Source: Seinonella peptonophila
Lineage (GTDB): Bacteria; Bacillota; Bacilli; Thermoactinomycetales; Thermoactinomycetaceae
Direction: 5' to 3'
NCBI RefSeq assembly: GCF_900129355.1
Contig: NZ_FQVL01000008.1
Location: forward strand, 35,155-99,154
Length of the DNA: 64,000 nt
The position numbers were made by a program, and so were the translations under genes. The notes under the pieces were generated by a model. It was not told where the DNA came from. It saw only the letters and a list, made by a program, of their open reading frames with translations, and searched no databases. Of the stretch, positions 52,786 to 61,858 are shown in pieces (positions within the stretch are counted from its first letter, which is position 1; every line of letters begins with the position of its first letter).

Positions 52786-53544
52786 TTATTTCTCTCTAAA
52801 TAAGGCTCTCCAAGTCTTCACCCCTACCTTCCCATCAACGACTAATCCGTTTCCCATTGCAACAATTCTTCCTCTTTCATCATGAATTTGTTGCCAAGCC
52901 CTTACATCCGCTGCTGTTGCGGTTCCATAGATTCCATCTACCAGCTTAGACTTTAATCGTTGTTGAAGCCGTTTGATATCTTCCCCTCTCATCATTGGAT
53001 GGGTTAATTTCAACAATCGATGATAGTGGGCATCTTTGTCATATCCAGCAGACTGATTCACATCTCCTCCTTGGATTAAACCTATAAACTTATGCCAACC
53101 TTCTTGCCGAATCTGATGCGGACAATCCTTACCACTCCAATGATGATGTTGGACAACATGATGCATGGGTATGTTGTGTTGCTCCATCAAACATCGAACA
53201 AGCCAAGCCGCATTCTCTTTTGCTTGTTGAAAGTTACCATCCTGATTCACACAGATTTCAATCCCAATGCTAGCCTGATTTCCTTCTCCATTCCTACCAT
53301 CACCAGCATGCCAAGCCACTTCATCATCCGGCACACTCTGATAGATACTGTTCTCATCTACTGTATAATGCCAACTTGCTACACGTTCTTGATTCCCATT
53401 GTATAGTAGATTGGCATGTGCCAGCGCAGTTGCACCATTGCTTTCGTTACCCGTCTCATGGATTGTCACGAACAACGGCGTTCTTTTGAATCCAGGTCGA
53501 ATTCTTTTAAATTTAGTAGGGATGAACTTCTGGATCATTTTCAT
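52786..53544 (-). CDS. Phage-type N-acetylmuramoyl-L-alanine amidase
   Basis: A 252-residue endolysin. The Amidase_2 domain spans about residues 20-150, with zinc His residues in FVTIHETGN, QHHHWSGKDCPH, and the WHYTVDENSIYQ and EVAWHAGDG blocks. The C-terminal peptidoglycan-binding unit (MMRGEDIKRLQQRLK ... DGIYGTATAADVRAWQQ) follows. It overlaps the holin gene by four bases. Together with xhlA at 54365 it forms a PBSX-like lysis cassette. Confidence 0.9.
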   Translation of the reverse strand: MKMIQKFIPTKFKRIRPGFKRTPLFVTIHETGNESNGATALAHANLLYNGNQERVASWHYTVDENSIYQSVPDDEVAWHAGDGRNGEGNQASIGIEICVNQDGNFQQAKENAAWLVRCLMEQHNIPMHHVVQHHHWSGKDCPHQIRQEGWHKFIGLIQGGDVNQSAGYDKDAHYHRLLKLTHPMMRGEDIKRLQQRLKSKLVDGIYGTATAADVRAWQQIHDERGRIVAMGNGLVVDGKVGVKTWRALFREK

Positions 53545-53786
53545 TTCTTCACCTTCTCTATTAGGTTCTTTGGACCACTATATAAACCAATACTGCCTAG
53601 CCCCAAAATAAGCCCTGTGTAAATGCCTTGCAAAAGACTTCCATATGAAAGATAAACAACTCCAAAGAAAAGACCACAAAATAAAGCAAAAAGCGGGGCC
53701 CATTTATGAGGGAGCCCCACTTCTTTCAGCAACGACACTAAGCCTGTGATCAAGCCGATGATGATCACATTGTCATATTCCACCAT
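53541..53786 (-). CDS. Holin-like protein
   Basis: About 81 residues from ATG 53786 (MVEYDNVIIIG) with three hydrophobic segments and a short charged C-terminus (NLIEKVKK). Located immediately before the amidase, with a four-base overlap, as phage holins are. It would permit export of the amidase. No specific holin subfamily recognised with confidence. Confidence 0.72.
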   Translation of the reverse strand: MVEYDNVIIIGLITGLVSLLKEVGLPHKWAPLFALFCGLFFGVVYLSYGSLLQGIYTGLILGLGSIGLYSGPKNLIEKVKK

Positions 53787-54364
53787 TTGAATCCCGCTAC
53801 TAAACACAGAGAAACGTCCTGTTTCCTAAATTTCACCTTCTTTAATCAGTCCTACTTGTTAGAATCTCGCTACTACAGTTGTTTTGATTTTCCACATACT
53901 TCCATCTCCGACTAACTTATGGTAGATGGATAAATTCGTTATGTGATTGCATGCACTTTATGGACTTAGGACATTGAGTTTGCGTTTTGTAGCAGGTTAC
54001 CTCCTTTCAAAACTTGGATTATTCAGGATGCTTTTTCAACTTGTAGACATAGTAATGGTTCCGTCAATATTTCACGCTTCGCCTCCAGTTCAAGATGCGT
54101 TGATGTCTTCAAGACACGCATCTGCTTGTTCAGGGCAGTATCAACTCAGCTATGCGCGCCATAGTGAAACTTACATTAGCGAAACTTGTGTACGGCGTGT
54201 GTAGACAGTACTACCGCCTATTCTTCACTACACTTAACAAGGCTTTGTATTGTCTAGTAAAATGCGGGTTAAGAAGGTATTTATCCGCCTGCAGTGAAAT
54301 ATGGATTCCACGATTTCTCCTTCTTCTATATTCATCTTATTTTTGTAGATTGCTTACCGCCTAC
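53787..54364. other. Gene-free stretch inside the lysis cassette
   Basis: About 580 bases separate the holin from xhlA, where phage cassettes normally have none. The stretch holds dispersed repeat copy B (54040-54333) and no ORF with a ribosome site. It appears to be an insertion. Confidence 0.5.
54040..54333. repeat. Dispersed repeat, copy B (longer copy)
   Basis: Bases 54040-54087 match 18040-18086 with few differences and 54298-54332 match the second block of copy A. About 210 bases between them are absent from copy A. On the minus strand a start with ATG could read MNIEEGEIVESIF and the far block LELEAKREILTEPL, so this may be the remnant of a small gene. Confidence 0.6.
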
Positions 54365-54646
54365 TTAATTCAAGGTGAAAAGTAGGCTGCCGATCCCAAG
54401 GATCGCTGTTAAAAATAGCCCCTGTAACCACTGTTGACGCGCATCGATTTTCTCCACCTGCTTTTCCAATTCAACCGCCTTCGCCATTGCATCTTTCGCC
54501 AGCTCTAACGCTTCTCGACTGCGTTCATCTGTTTCACGCAGGTTTTTTACCTCACTTTTTACTGTTGAGACATCTGTCTTAATCTCTTGCAGGGCAAAAT
54601 AGATATCTTCAATGGAGATGACCACCCCACCCTTTTCTTTCATCAT
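54365..54646 (-). CDS. xhlA: XhlA-type hemolysin/lysis protein
   Basis: About 93 residues from ATG 54646 (AAGGAGGTGG upstream). A long coiled coil (ALQEIKTDVSTVKSEVKNLR and on to about residue 70) ends in one membrane helix (LQGLFLTAILGIGSLLFTL). This is the XhlA pattern of the PBSX lysis cassette. It is separated from its usual holin partner by the repeat-bearing gap. Confidence 0.85.
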   Translation of the reverse strand: MMKEKGGVVISIEDIYFALQEIKTDVSTVKSEVKNLRETDERSREALELAKDAMAKAVELEKQVEKIDARQQWLQGLFLTAILGIGSLLFTLN

Positions 54647-54673
54647 TTCCACCTCCTTCGATAAAGCACCCTG

Positions 54674-55420
54674 TTATTGATTCACATAATGCAAATAATG
54701 AAAAGGATTGGCTAAGAGCTTATCAAACTGCCCCGCTACCGAGTGATACCCTACCGCATATGCACCGGTATTGGGAGACCATGCCGCATAACAGCGACAA
54801 GCGTTGATCACTCTTTGCGTAATGGTGGCATCGGTCGGCGTATCCTTCCAGCCTCCGCCAGGGATTGTAGTGCCTTTACTCTCATAATCATTACGTGTCG
54901 CCATACTGATCACAAATCGAACATTATATTGAATCGCTCCAGCATTATACAAATCACGTAGTGCTTGTCCACATGCAGCATGATCTGGATGGATATCATG
55001 ATCAGAGAGCGTGTAATGATCAGCATCTGGAAACTGGGTAATATAGCTTTGGATCACACTTTTCGCCTCATCATAGGTAAGCGTATCCCCTGATGATGGA
55101 TTGTCCAAATCATGCACATGCCTTGTGGAAGCAGGTACACCTAACTGTCCACACGCATTATGGAACTCATGCATCCGTGCCTCCGCTAATTGCTCAGCAG
55201 TTAATGGTGAGTAATTCTCTAAAGCTGGATTATGTGTTGCTTTCCAATAACCAGAAGCAGTCGTCCCATTAATTGCAGCCAACGCCCCTGTAACACGCCC
55301 ATGCGTCATCAACACCACATGTGTCGGACGACCTGCGGCAACATGCTCCGCAATCGTAATCCCCATATTTAACGTCTCATCATCTGCATGTGGTGAATAA
55401 AAAACAACTGGTCGAGCCAT
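54674..55420 (-). CDS. PIG-L family deacetylase
   Basis: A 248-residue zinc hydrolase removing acetyl groups from N-acetylglucosamine-type sugars. Zinc ligands are seen in PHADDE (about 10-15) and in HPDHAACGQAL (about 143-153). HDIHPDH fits the family's second motif. It has no signal peptide, and starts behind a GGAG site. It precedes xhlA by 28 bases, so it may be part of the phage-like module (as a tail or lysis-associated enzyme), which is inference. Confidence 0.85.
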   Translation of the reverse strand: MARPVVFYSPHADDETLNMGITIAEHVAAGRPTHVVLMTHGRVTGALAAINGTTASGYWKATHNPALENYSPLTAEQLAEARMHEFHNACGQLGVPASTRHVHDLDNPSSGDTLTYDEAKSVIQSYITQFPDADHYTLSDHDIHPDHAACGQALRDLYNAGAIQYNVRFVISMATRNDYESKGTTIPGGGWKDTPTDATITQRVINACRCYAAWSPNTGAYAVGYHSVAGQFDKLLANPFHYLHYVNQ

Positions 55421-55587
55421 TTATCATCACTCCTATTTTTATGAATATATTTTGAACTAACCTTAATTTAGGAAAATGAAACATTTATATAAAGAATATA
55501 AAAAAGCATAGCTCCCTAATGGGCTACGCTTTATTCGATTACAAATAATTCATACCAAAATTATTATTCGACATCGTGACTTGAATA

Positions 55588-55893
55588 TTAGAATTTCGAA
55601 ATAAAGGATAAAATCTCTCCTTTAAATAGGATAGAGAAAAAAATAATAAAATAAAAAGGTATAAAAATAAACTGATGAAATTTTGTCTTCCTAGTATCAG
55701 GTAATCCGCCCCATCTCCATTTAACTGAAAACAAGCAAACGAGCCAAATCACACTTGAAACGATCCCTATTAATGGATAATCCATATAGGCAGAAATTAC
55801 TATAGCAATTCCAAACATAAAATTAAACGCATACACTATTAATATCTTTTTGTAATATTGTCCGGATTTCGTTTTTAATTCATTAAAAATCAT
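55588..55893 (-). CDS. Small membrane protein with three hydrophobic segments
   Basis: About 101 residues from ATG 55893 (MIFNELKTKSGQYYKK) behind GGGAGGTG. Hydrophobic segments at about 20-40, 45-60 and 80-98. No family recognised. Located at the downstream end of the Rhs-immunity string on the minus strand. Confidence 0.55.
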   Translation of the reverse strand: MIFNELKTKSGQYYKKILIVYAFNFMFGIAIVISAYMDYPLIGIVSSVIWLVCLFSVKWRWGGLPDTRKTKFHQFIFIPFYFIIFFSILFKGEILSFISKF

Positions 55894-56017
55894 ATCACCT
55901 CCCAAACGGACTACACTTTATTCTATACATAAGCAAGTATTTCATAATCAACCTACAAGCCAAACATATTTTGTAATTGCTTAATTTAGATCAAGTGATC
56001 AATAGAAGGTAGCATTA

Positions 56018-56701
56018 CTACAATGCTTTCTTTAATACTTGTGGAGATAGGATATCCATGATTTGTCGATGTATATCCATTTGTTTCCCATCTTTGAAAA
56101 ACACCTCTAAGGTTAAATACTCTGTTAGCCTTATTACCATTTGATAATCTGATAAAAACAGTATAGGAAAACTCTTTACAGCCATTCTACCAATTATCTC
56201 TAAATCTCGGAAATTTTCAATCTTACCACTACGATAGTCATTTTTAATCAATGTTACAGGGGCTATTATCCTGTTTTCTTCTAAACAAGTAGTATATTCT
56301 TTGTACTGTTTTTGAATCCAATCACAATCTGATGCCCAGTCTGGTAAATCATGCGTCCAATAAGTTTCTAAATCAGGTGTAAAGATCACTTTATTTGTAG
56401 GAAAAATAAGATTTTCTGCTTTACTTAGCCATTCAAAGAAGTAATCTTCTAACTTTCTCCATTGATGTTCTATAATCTCTACTTTTGCAGCAGAATTATT
56501 AAGAGCATCAAAACCCCAAGATTTATAAAAATTACTTATGTGAACATCATCTAATATATTTTGAGGCATGCCATAAACAATCAAATTTTGTTTTTCTTCG
56601 TTTTCATCGTCCCAGTCAAAAAAATTATAATGTATTAATTCTCTCAGTAAATCAGTGGTAGTCACAGGTTTCAAAGCACTTACTCCTCTTTTTAAACTCA
56701 C
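56018..56701 (-). CDS. Hypothetical protein, probable immunity or DUF-type
   Basis: A 227-residue soluble protein rich in Trp and acidic residues (FFDWDDENEEKQNL, TYWTHDLPDWASDCDWIQK). No family recognised. It lies in the same orientation as the A-B pair and ends before a gap of 125 bases. Composition and place fit an immunity protein for a polymorphic toxin. Confidence 0.5.
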   Translation of the reverse strand: MSLKRGVSALKPVTTTDLLRELIHYNFFDWDDENEEKQNLIVYGMPQNILDDVHISNFYKSWGFDALNNSAAKVEIIEHQWRKLEDYFFEWLSKAENLIFPTNKVIFTPDLETYWTHDLPDWASDCDWIQKQYKEYTTCLEENRIIAPVTLIKNDYRSGKIENFRDLEIIGRMAVKSFPILFLSDYQMVIRLTEYLTLEVFFKDGKQMDIHRQIMDILSPQVLKKAL

Positions 56702-56894
56702 TGTTCTTAAAATTGAATCATTCTATAAAACAAAACATTTATATAGAGAAAAGAAATAAAGCACAGCTCCCAATCGAGCTATGCTTTTTATAGATTAATT
56801 AACTAATTAATCTATCGTGATAATAGATCAAGCAACATTTTTTCACATTAAACTTGTAAGTAATATCATTTTTTCGGGAAAAATAATGGATCAA

Positions 56895-57470
56895 TCAGGA
56901 GATTCCTTCATGATACTCTTTTAGTAACTTTAATTTCCGCATATCTCTGGAATGACAATGAATCGACACCACATCTTCTAGATAAAAGATTGATTCTCCA
57001 TCTTCAGTACCAGAAGAAGTAAGATTTAAAGTAACAACCTCGTTCCAATAAACATCTCTCACAAATCCCACAATCATATCTTCCTCTTCTTCAGTTCCAG
57101 GAAAGCAGACATTGACTATAAAGTTATTTTTTTTTGCTGCAATAAATGCTTCTCTAAACAAATTAGATTTCTGAATGTCTGATTTTAAAACGAAAGGATT
57201 ATGTTGTTGATCTTGCAGTTTGTATAATTGATCTAATTCTTGTTCGTATTGTCCATTCCGAGTTAGTTGAAACACATCATCTAATCTCCCGAGTATAAAA
57301 CCATCTTCTAAACCATCCTCCGTGACATGCTTCATTAGAAATTGATTTTCAGTTAAAAGATTAATATACCCAGTCCATACTTCATCCCTTTGATAACCAT
57401 AAGCATGTACAGATACAAGATTTTCTTTAATCATAGATTCCTTCATAAAAGTTTGAAGATAACGATCCAT
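56895..57470 (-). CDS. Family B probable immunity protein, copy 2
   Basis: A 191-residue relative of the gene at 51595: shared blocks NLLTENQFLMKHVTEDGLED, GQYEQELDQLYKLQDQQHN, KSNLFREAFIAAKKNNFIV and GTEDGESIFYLEDVVSIHC. Each protein contains two copies of a GLxDG-type unit. It follows family A copy 2 by 192 bases. It is part of a module duplicated at 51.6-52.7 kb. Confidence 0.65.
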   Translation of the reverse strand: MDRYLQTFMKESMIKENLVSVHAYGYQRDEVWTGYINLLTENQFLMKHVTEDGLEDGFILGRLDDVFQLTRNGQYEQELDQLYKLQDQQHNPFVLKSDIQKSNLFREAFIAAKKNNFIVNVCFPGTEEEEDMIVGFVRDVYWNEVVTLNLTSSGTEDGESIFYLEDVVSIHCHSRDMRKLKLLKEYHEGIS

Positions 57471-57662
57471 ATGTTCACCCCATTATCATTTTAAACATTA
57501 TTAAAGTTAGCAAGTTGTTTGAATTTAGGGTATTTTTAACAATGATACTAAGAATTTTTCATTATCCTGCATATATTCTTATCATACAAGAAGGAAATAG
57601 AGGATATAACTGGGAAATTAACCATTTCCCAGTTTATCCAAACTACTTGGAAATAGAAGTTT

Positions 57663-58088
57663 CTATATGTTCTTATCCTGACGATAAATAATAAACCGGT
57701 CAGGTGGACCATATTCCTGTTCACACTCTAAATATGCAAGTCGATCAGGTATACAGGAGACGAGAGAAGGCATACCAAAACCTACAACTTTATCAAGCGC
57801 TTCTCTGATTGGCAAATGTCTTCCGTCTATTTCAGAAAAGAAAGTTGAAATTACATAGCCAGTCTGTATGGGGCCATACTCTTTTAACAACTCCAATATA
57901 TCAAGGTAGTAAGAGTTAGGTGGGGGTATTTGAATTAGATATTGATTTTTGATCACCTCATAAGGGTAGTTAAATCGAGATGAAACATTAAATCTTTTCT
58001 TCGTTGAAGCTAATTCAAAGAGAATCCGATCTTGAAATCGTTTATTAAACAGACTCTTCACAATAATTTTTTCGCTTTCTAAGTCCAT
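57663..58088 (-). CDS. Family A probable immunity protein, copy 2
   Basis: A 141-residue protein (start ATG 58088, behind AAAGGGAAC) immediately downstream of the Rhs toxin end, the classic place for the cognate immunity gene. Conserved with the other copies: FELASTKKRF, SYYLDILELLKEYG, and the nearly invariant end GMPSLVSCIPDRLAYLECEQ then EYGPPDRFIIYR. No known family recognised. Confidence 0.65.
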   Translation of the reverse strand: MDLESEKIIVKSLFNKRFQDRILFELASTKKRFNVSSRFNYPYEVIKNQYLIQIPPPNSYYLDILELLKEYGPIQTGYVISTFFSEIDGRHLPIREALDKVVGFGMPSLVSCIPDRLAYLECEQEYGPPDRFIIYRQDKNI

Positions 58089-58282
58089 ACCTTTGTTCCC
58101 TTTCTTTTAAAGATAATTGAAAATAGGGTACTGATTAATTCCACTTTAACATTGCTACACTTATTTTGAGTTTCATTCCTATTTTTTAAAAAAAGGGATA
58201 GATAATTTCTATCCCTAGTAAATAGGAAAACAATAATTAAATTTATTAATAAGTTTAAATTTCTCTTTCATCACTATATAAA

Positions 58283-59993
58283 TTAAACCCCTTTGGCTCC
58301 GCCATGAAATCTTCTGGGATAATAATAATGATCATGAGTGTGATCCTTTTGGCCTCTTTTATACGGATGAAAATGTGGTTTATTTTTTTTCCTACCGTTA
58401 CCCTTGATCCTTGGATGCTTAGCATATCTCCCATCTCCTGCTCTTCTTACAGCATCCAATGCTTTTTTTCTTGTACTGAAGTGTCTTCTAAGTGCAATAG
58501 GTTCTTTACTTCTGACTTTTGGTTCAATTTCATCTTTCGATCTTGCCTTCTTTTTGGCTTTATTTTTCGAGCGTCGTTTTCTTGTGGAACTCTTCGTATA
58601 AGTATATATTGCTAATCCAGTAGCTATACCTGCTGCGATGGTTAACAAAGTCCAACCTAATGGTCCTAATGATACTCCCAACCCTAATCCTATTATGGCT
58701 AGTCCAGAAGTATTTCCATCAGGATCAACTTTCATTACTGGATTGTTATCACCATAAATATATCCATTTTGAGTGAGTGAATCATCTTCATCTCCAGGAT
58801 CAGGGTCAAGGGTCAAAAATCTCCCAATATCCGGCTTATAGTACCGTGCTTGCAAATAATAGAGTCCAATTTCCTTATCATAGCAATAGCCTGCATAGCG
58901 ATAAGGGTTTTCTACTGTTCCGGTTTCGCTGATGATGTTACCAAAGGCATCATAGGTATAGGTAGCGGCGACGGTTCCGGTGCCTGTGGTGAGGGCGACG
59001 ACATCACCATGTCCGTTTAGTTGGTAATAGTATGTTGTGCCACCTCGTGTCATGCTGACTGGATGGATGCCATTCCAGGTGTAGCTGGCGATAATGGCAT
59101 TGCTCGCGTTGGTTTCATAGATGACGTTTTTATTTTCATCGTAATGGAAAGTGATCGTTCCTGCTGCGGTTGTTTTGGTTTTACGCATCCCATCTGCCCG
59201 ATAGGTGTAGCTGGTGATCGTATTAACGCCTTGTTTAACGGCAATCAGGCGATCTTCCGTGTCATATACGTATGAGTAGCTGCCATCTGAGGTGAGGTTA
59301 CCATTCAGGTCATGGGTATAGGTTGTCCCACCTACACTTGTTAGTTCGTTGACATCATTATAGGTGTATGTTGTCGTAGTTGATGTTCCACCTGTTGTCA
59401 CCTTTTTCGTGAGTCGGTTCCCTACCTCATCATAGGTATACTCGATCGTATCACCATTGGGACGGGTTTCTTTGGTTAGCTGCTCTAGTTGATCATAGTC
59501 ATAGATGGTAGTGCCAATGTTTGATGTTACACTGGTGATATTTCCTTTTTGGTTATAAGTATAGCTAAATGAATCAATGATCTCCCCTGTTTCGATGTAA
59601 TTCACAACTTGAAGCAGATCGCCAGCACCGTTATAGCGATATAACGAGGTAGTTTTATCGCCGTTTCTTCGACTGGCTAGTCGTTCTGTCTCATCGTATG
59701 TGAATCTAGCGCGGACTAGATTATTTTCTGTGATTTTGATTAATTGGTTTATATTGTCAAAAGTGAACCCATTGATAATATTTGCACTTCCTGCGACATG
59801 TTTTCGCTGAATGACATTTCCATTTTGGTCATATTGATATTCAGCAGTATTGTTATTTCCTTCGTTTACTGTCTTTATTTTATTATCTGCATCATAGGTA
59901 TAGCTGGTAATCTGATTGTTATCCAGGTCAGTCTCTTTTGTTAGGTTCCCATTGGGATCATATTCAAAAGTATAGCGCTCTGTACCATTATAC
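58283..59993 (-). pseudogene. Rhs/YD-repeat toxin, C-terminal half only
   Basis: About 570 codons survive. The first 400 hold many YD repeats (TYDADNKIKTV, YTYDEVGNRLTKK, YDTEDRLIAVK). The Rhs core ends with RYYKPDIGRFLTLDPDPGDE then NPVMKVDPDGN, after which a hydrophobic segment (TSGLAIIGLGLGVSLGPLGW) precedes a basic toxin end. The last 80 residues are Lys/Arg/His-rich (HFSTRKKALDAVRR, KPHFHPYKRGQKDHTHDHYY), suggesting a nuclease. No start codon: the 5' end fuses to antisense of a truncated regulator. It could be an orphan toxin cassette for recombination into a full-length Rhs gene. Confidence 0.72.
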
Positions 59994-61298
59994 TTGGTTG
60001 ATGTGCTACGTTTAGGTGATTTAGCAGATGAAAATATATCGGCCGCAACAATCAGTAAGATCGAACATGGAAACTCATCCAGCAAATTGGATTACCTCTT
60101 AACAAAATTAGAGACGAGCATAGGAGAGCTAGAGCAACAGTATTTAAAAGAACAAGAATTTAAAGATCAGGTATTAAGTTATCATTTAATGGTCATTGAA
60201 GGCGTCATTGATCTATTTGGAAGTGAGGCATTACATTATGTCTCTCGTTCTATCAAACGAGTTGGAAAGAAAATCGAAGAAGGCCATTCAGAATATCCTA
60301 AAATGCTATTACTCCATGGTAAAAAACGCTTTAAAAAAAATGATCCAAAATCAGAAGCATATTATTTTAAAGCAAAGGATTCTGTGAACAAATCATTCGA
60401 ACAAGATCATAACAATGTGAAAGCAGCTGCATATAATGACCTTGGATATATTGAATATCTCCGAAACAACCTAGATCGGGCTATATACTTTATGGAGAAA
60501 GGTTTAAAAGCATTTAACGAAAATGGAGATGAACTACACTTAAAATATACATTGCTTAGCAACCAAGCTCTATTTTATGAAAAATTGGGAATGATCAATA
60601 AAGCAAAAGAATGTCTATCTATCCTTTGGTCAGAATATGGCAAGATTGATCAAGCAGCTACAAAAGGTCGAATGTATGTAGTACAAGCTCGAATCTATCA
60701 ATATGAACGAGATTACGAATCAGCAAAAAAATGTGTAAGGGATGGTATGGTCTTAGCTCGTATCAATAAGTTACGGGAAACTGCTTTTGCGTTATGGACA
60801 ATCTTAGGTGCCATTATGAGAGAAACAGGTCATAACGAAGTGGCTGAAGATTCGCTAAAAACAGCGATTACGATCTATGATCATTTAGCGACTGACCAAG
60901 AGCGCAATATTATCCAAACACATCTAGAATATGCAAGGCTATTAATTGATCAAAGAAGATGGGATGAGGCACAACTTCACATTTCATTAGCCATTTCATT
61001 ATGTGATAAACATGACGATGCATTGAGAAAAACCAAATCAATGATTCTTCATGCAGAATTATACATGCTGCAAAACCAACAGTTAGAAGCAAAAATCAAG
61101 CTCCATGAAGCTAAAAAAATCGCAACCGAACATAATTTTAACAAGTTGCTACTCGATATATTGATGCATTTAGCAAATATTCATGAGGAAGATGAACCAG
61201 ATCTATTTCAACAGATTTTAGCTGAAAAATATGCCATAGAAAAAGCCATGAGAGGAGGGATCCATATGCTAAGGAGTGATGAACCAGGAACAAGCTAA
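59994..61298 (+). pseudogene. HTH-TPR regulator with truncated HTH
   Basis: About 434 codons from TTG 59994. The first recognisable text is LRLGDLADENISAATISKIEHG, which aligns with residues 23-44 of the 449-residue regulator at 26305. Twenty-two residues that include the first HTH helix are missing because the sequence upstream is Rhs coding on the other strand. The TPR part (repeats to about 420) is intact, so a TPR protein could still be made without DNA binding. A terminator follows. Confidence 0.75.
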
Positions 61299-61304
61299 AT
61301 TTGA

Positions 61305-61331
61305 GAACCGCAAATAAGCGGTTCTTCTGTT
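61305..61331. terminator. Terminator between the truncated regulator and family A copy 3
   Basis: GAACCGC (61305-61311), six bases, GCGGTTC (61318-61324), followed by TTCTGTTTATTTTT. Confidence 0.8.
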
Positions 61332-61744
61332 TATTTTTCGCGATAAATAATAAACCGATCAGGCGGACCATATTCCTGTTCACATTCCAAATATGCAAGT
61401 CGATCAGGTATACAAGAGATAAGTGAAGGCAGTCCATGGCCTACTGCATGCTCTAGTCCTTCTGTCAAGGTCAAATGTTTCCCATCTATTTTTGATTTGT
61501 TAGAAATTGCATAACAAGAGTCATTCGCTCCATACTCTTTTAACAAATCCAATATATCTAGGTAGTATGAGTTTGGAGGAGGTATTTGAATCAGATATTG
61601 ATTTCTGATCACTTCATAGGGATAATTCAGTCTACAAGTTACCTTTAATCTTTTGTTAGTTGATGCTAATTCAAATAGAATTCGCTGTTGATATTTCTTG
61701 TTAAACAGACTCTTCACAATCATTTTTTCTCGTTCTAGATCCAT
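61331..61744 (-). CDS. Family A probable immunity protein, copy 3
   Basis: Start taken at ATG 61744 (MDLEREKMIV); about 137 residues. It shares the invariant end GLPSLISCIPDRLAYLECEQ then EYGPPDRFIIYR and the SYYLDILDLLKEYG block with copies at 52.7 and 57.7 kb. No family B gene follows; instead the truncated regulator intervenes. It may be an orphan immunity gene left by an exchange of toxin ends. Confidence 0.65.
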   Translation of the reverse strand: MDLEREKMIVKSLFNKKYQQRILFELASTNKRLKVTCRLNYPYEVIRNQYLIQIPPPNSYYLDILDLLKEYGANDSCYAISNKSKIDGKHLTLTEGLEHAVGHGLPSLISCIPDRLAYLECEQEYGPPDRFIIYREK

Positions 61745-61858
61745 CATTATCTCTTCTCTCAAAAATTCTCTTTTTTCAAATTTAATCTATACAATATTCA
61801 TTCACATCACTTCATAAGATGGTTTCTACTACTCTGATTTTCTTTCAATCATCCTTAT

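Noticed and set aside
58800..59950. Periodic short repeats that could suggest a CRISPR or satellite array
   Set aside because: The periodicity is that of YD repeats in a coding frame; units vary and there are no conserved direct repeats with unique spacers.
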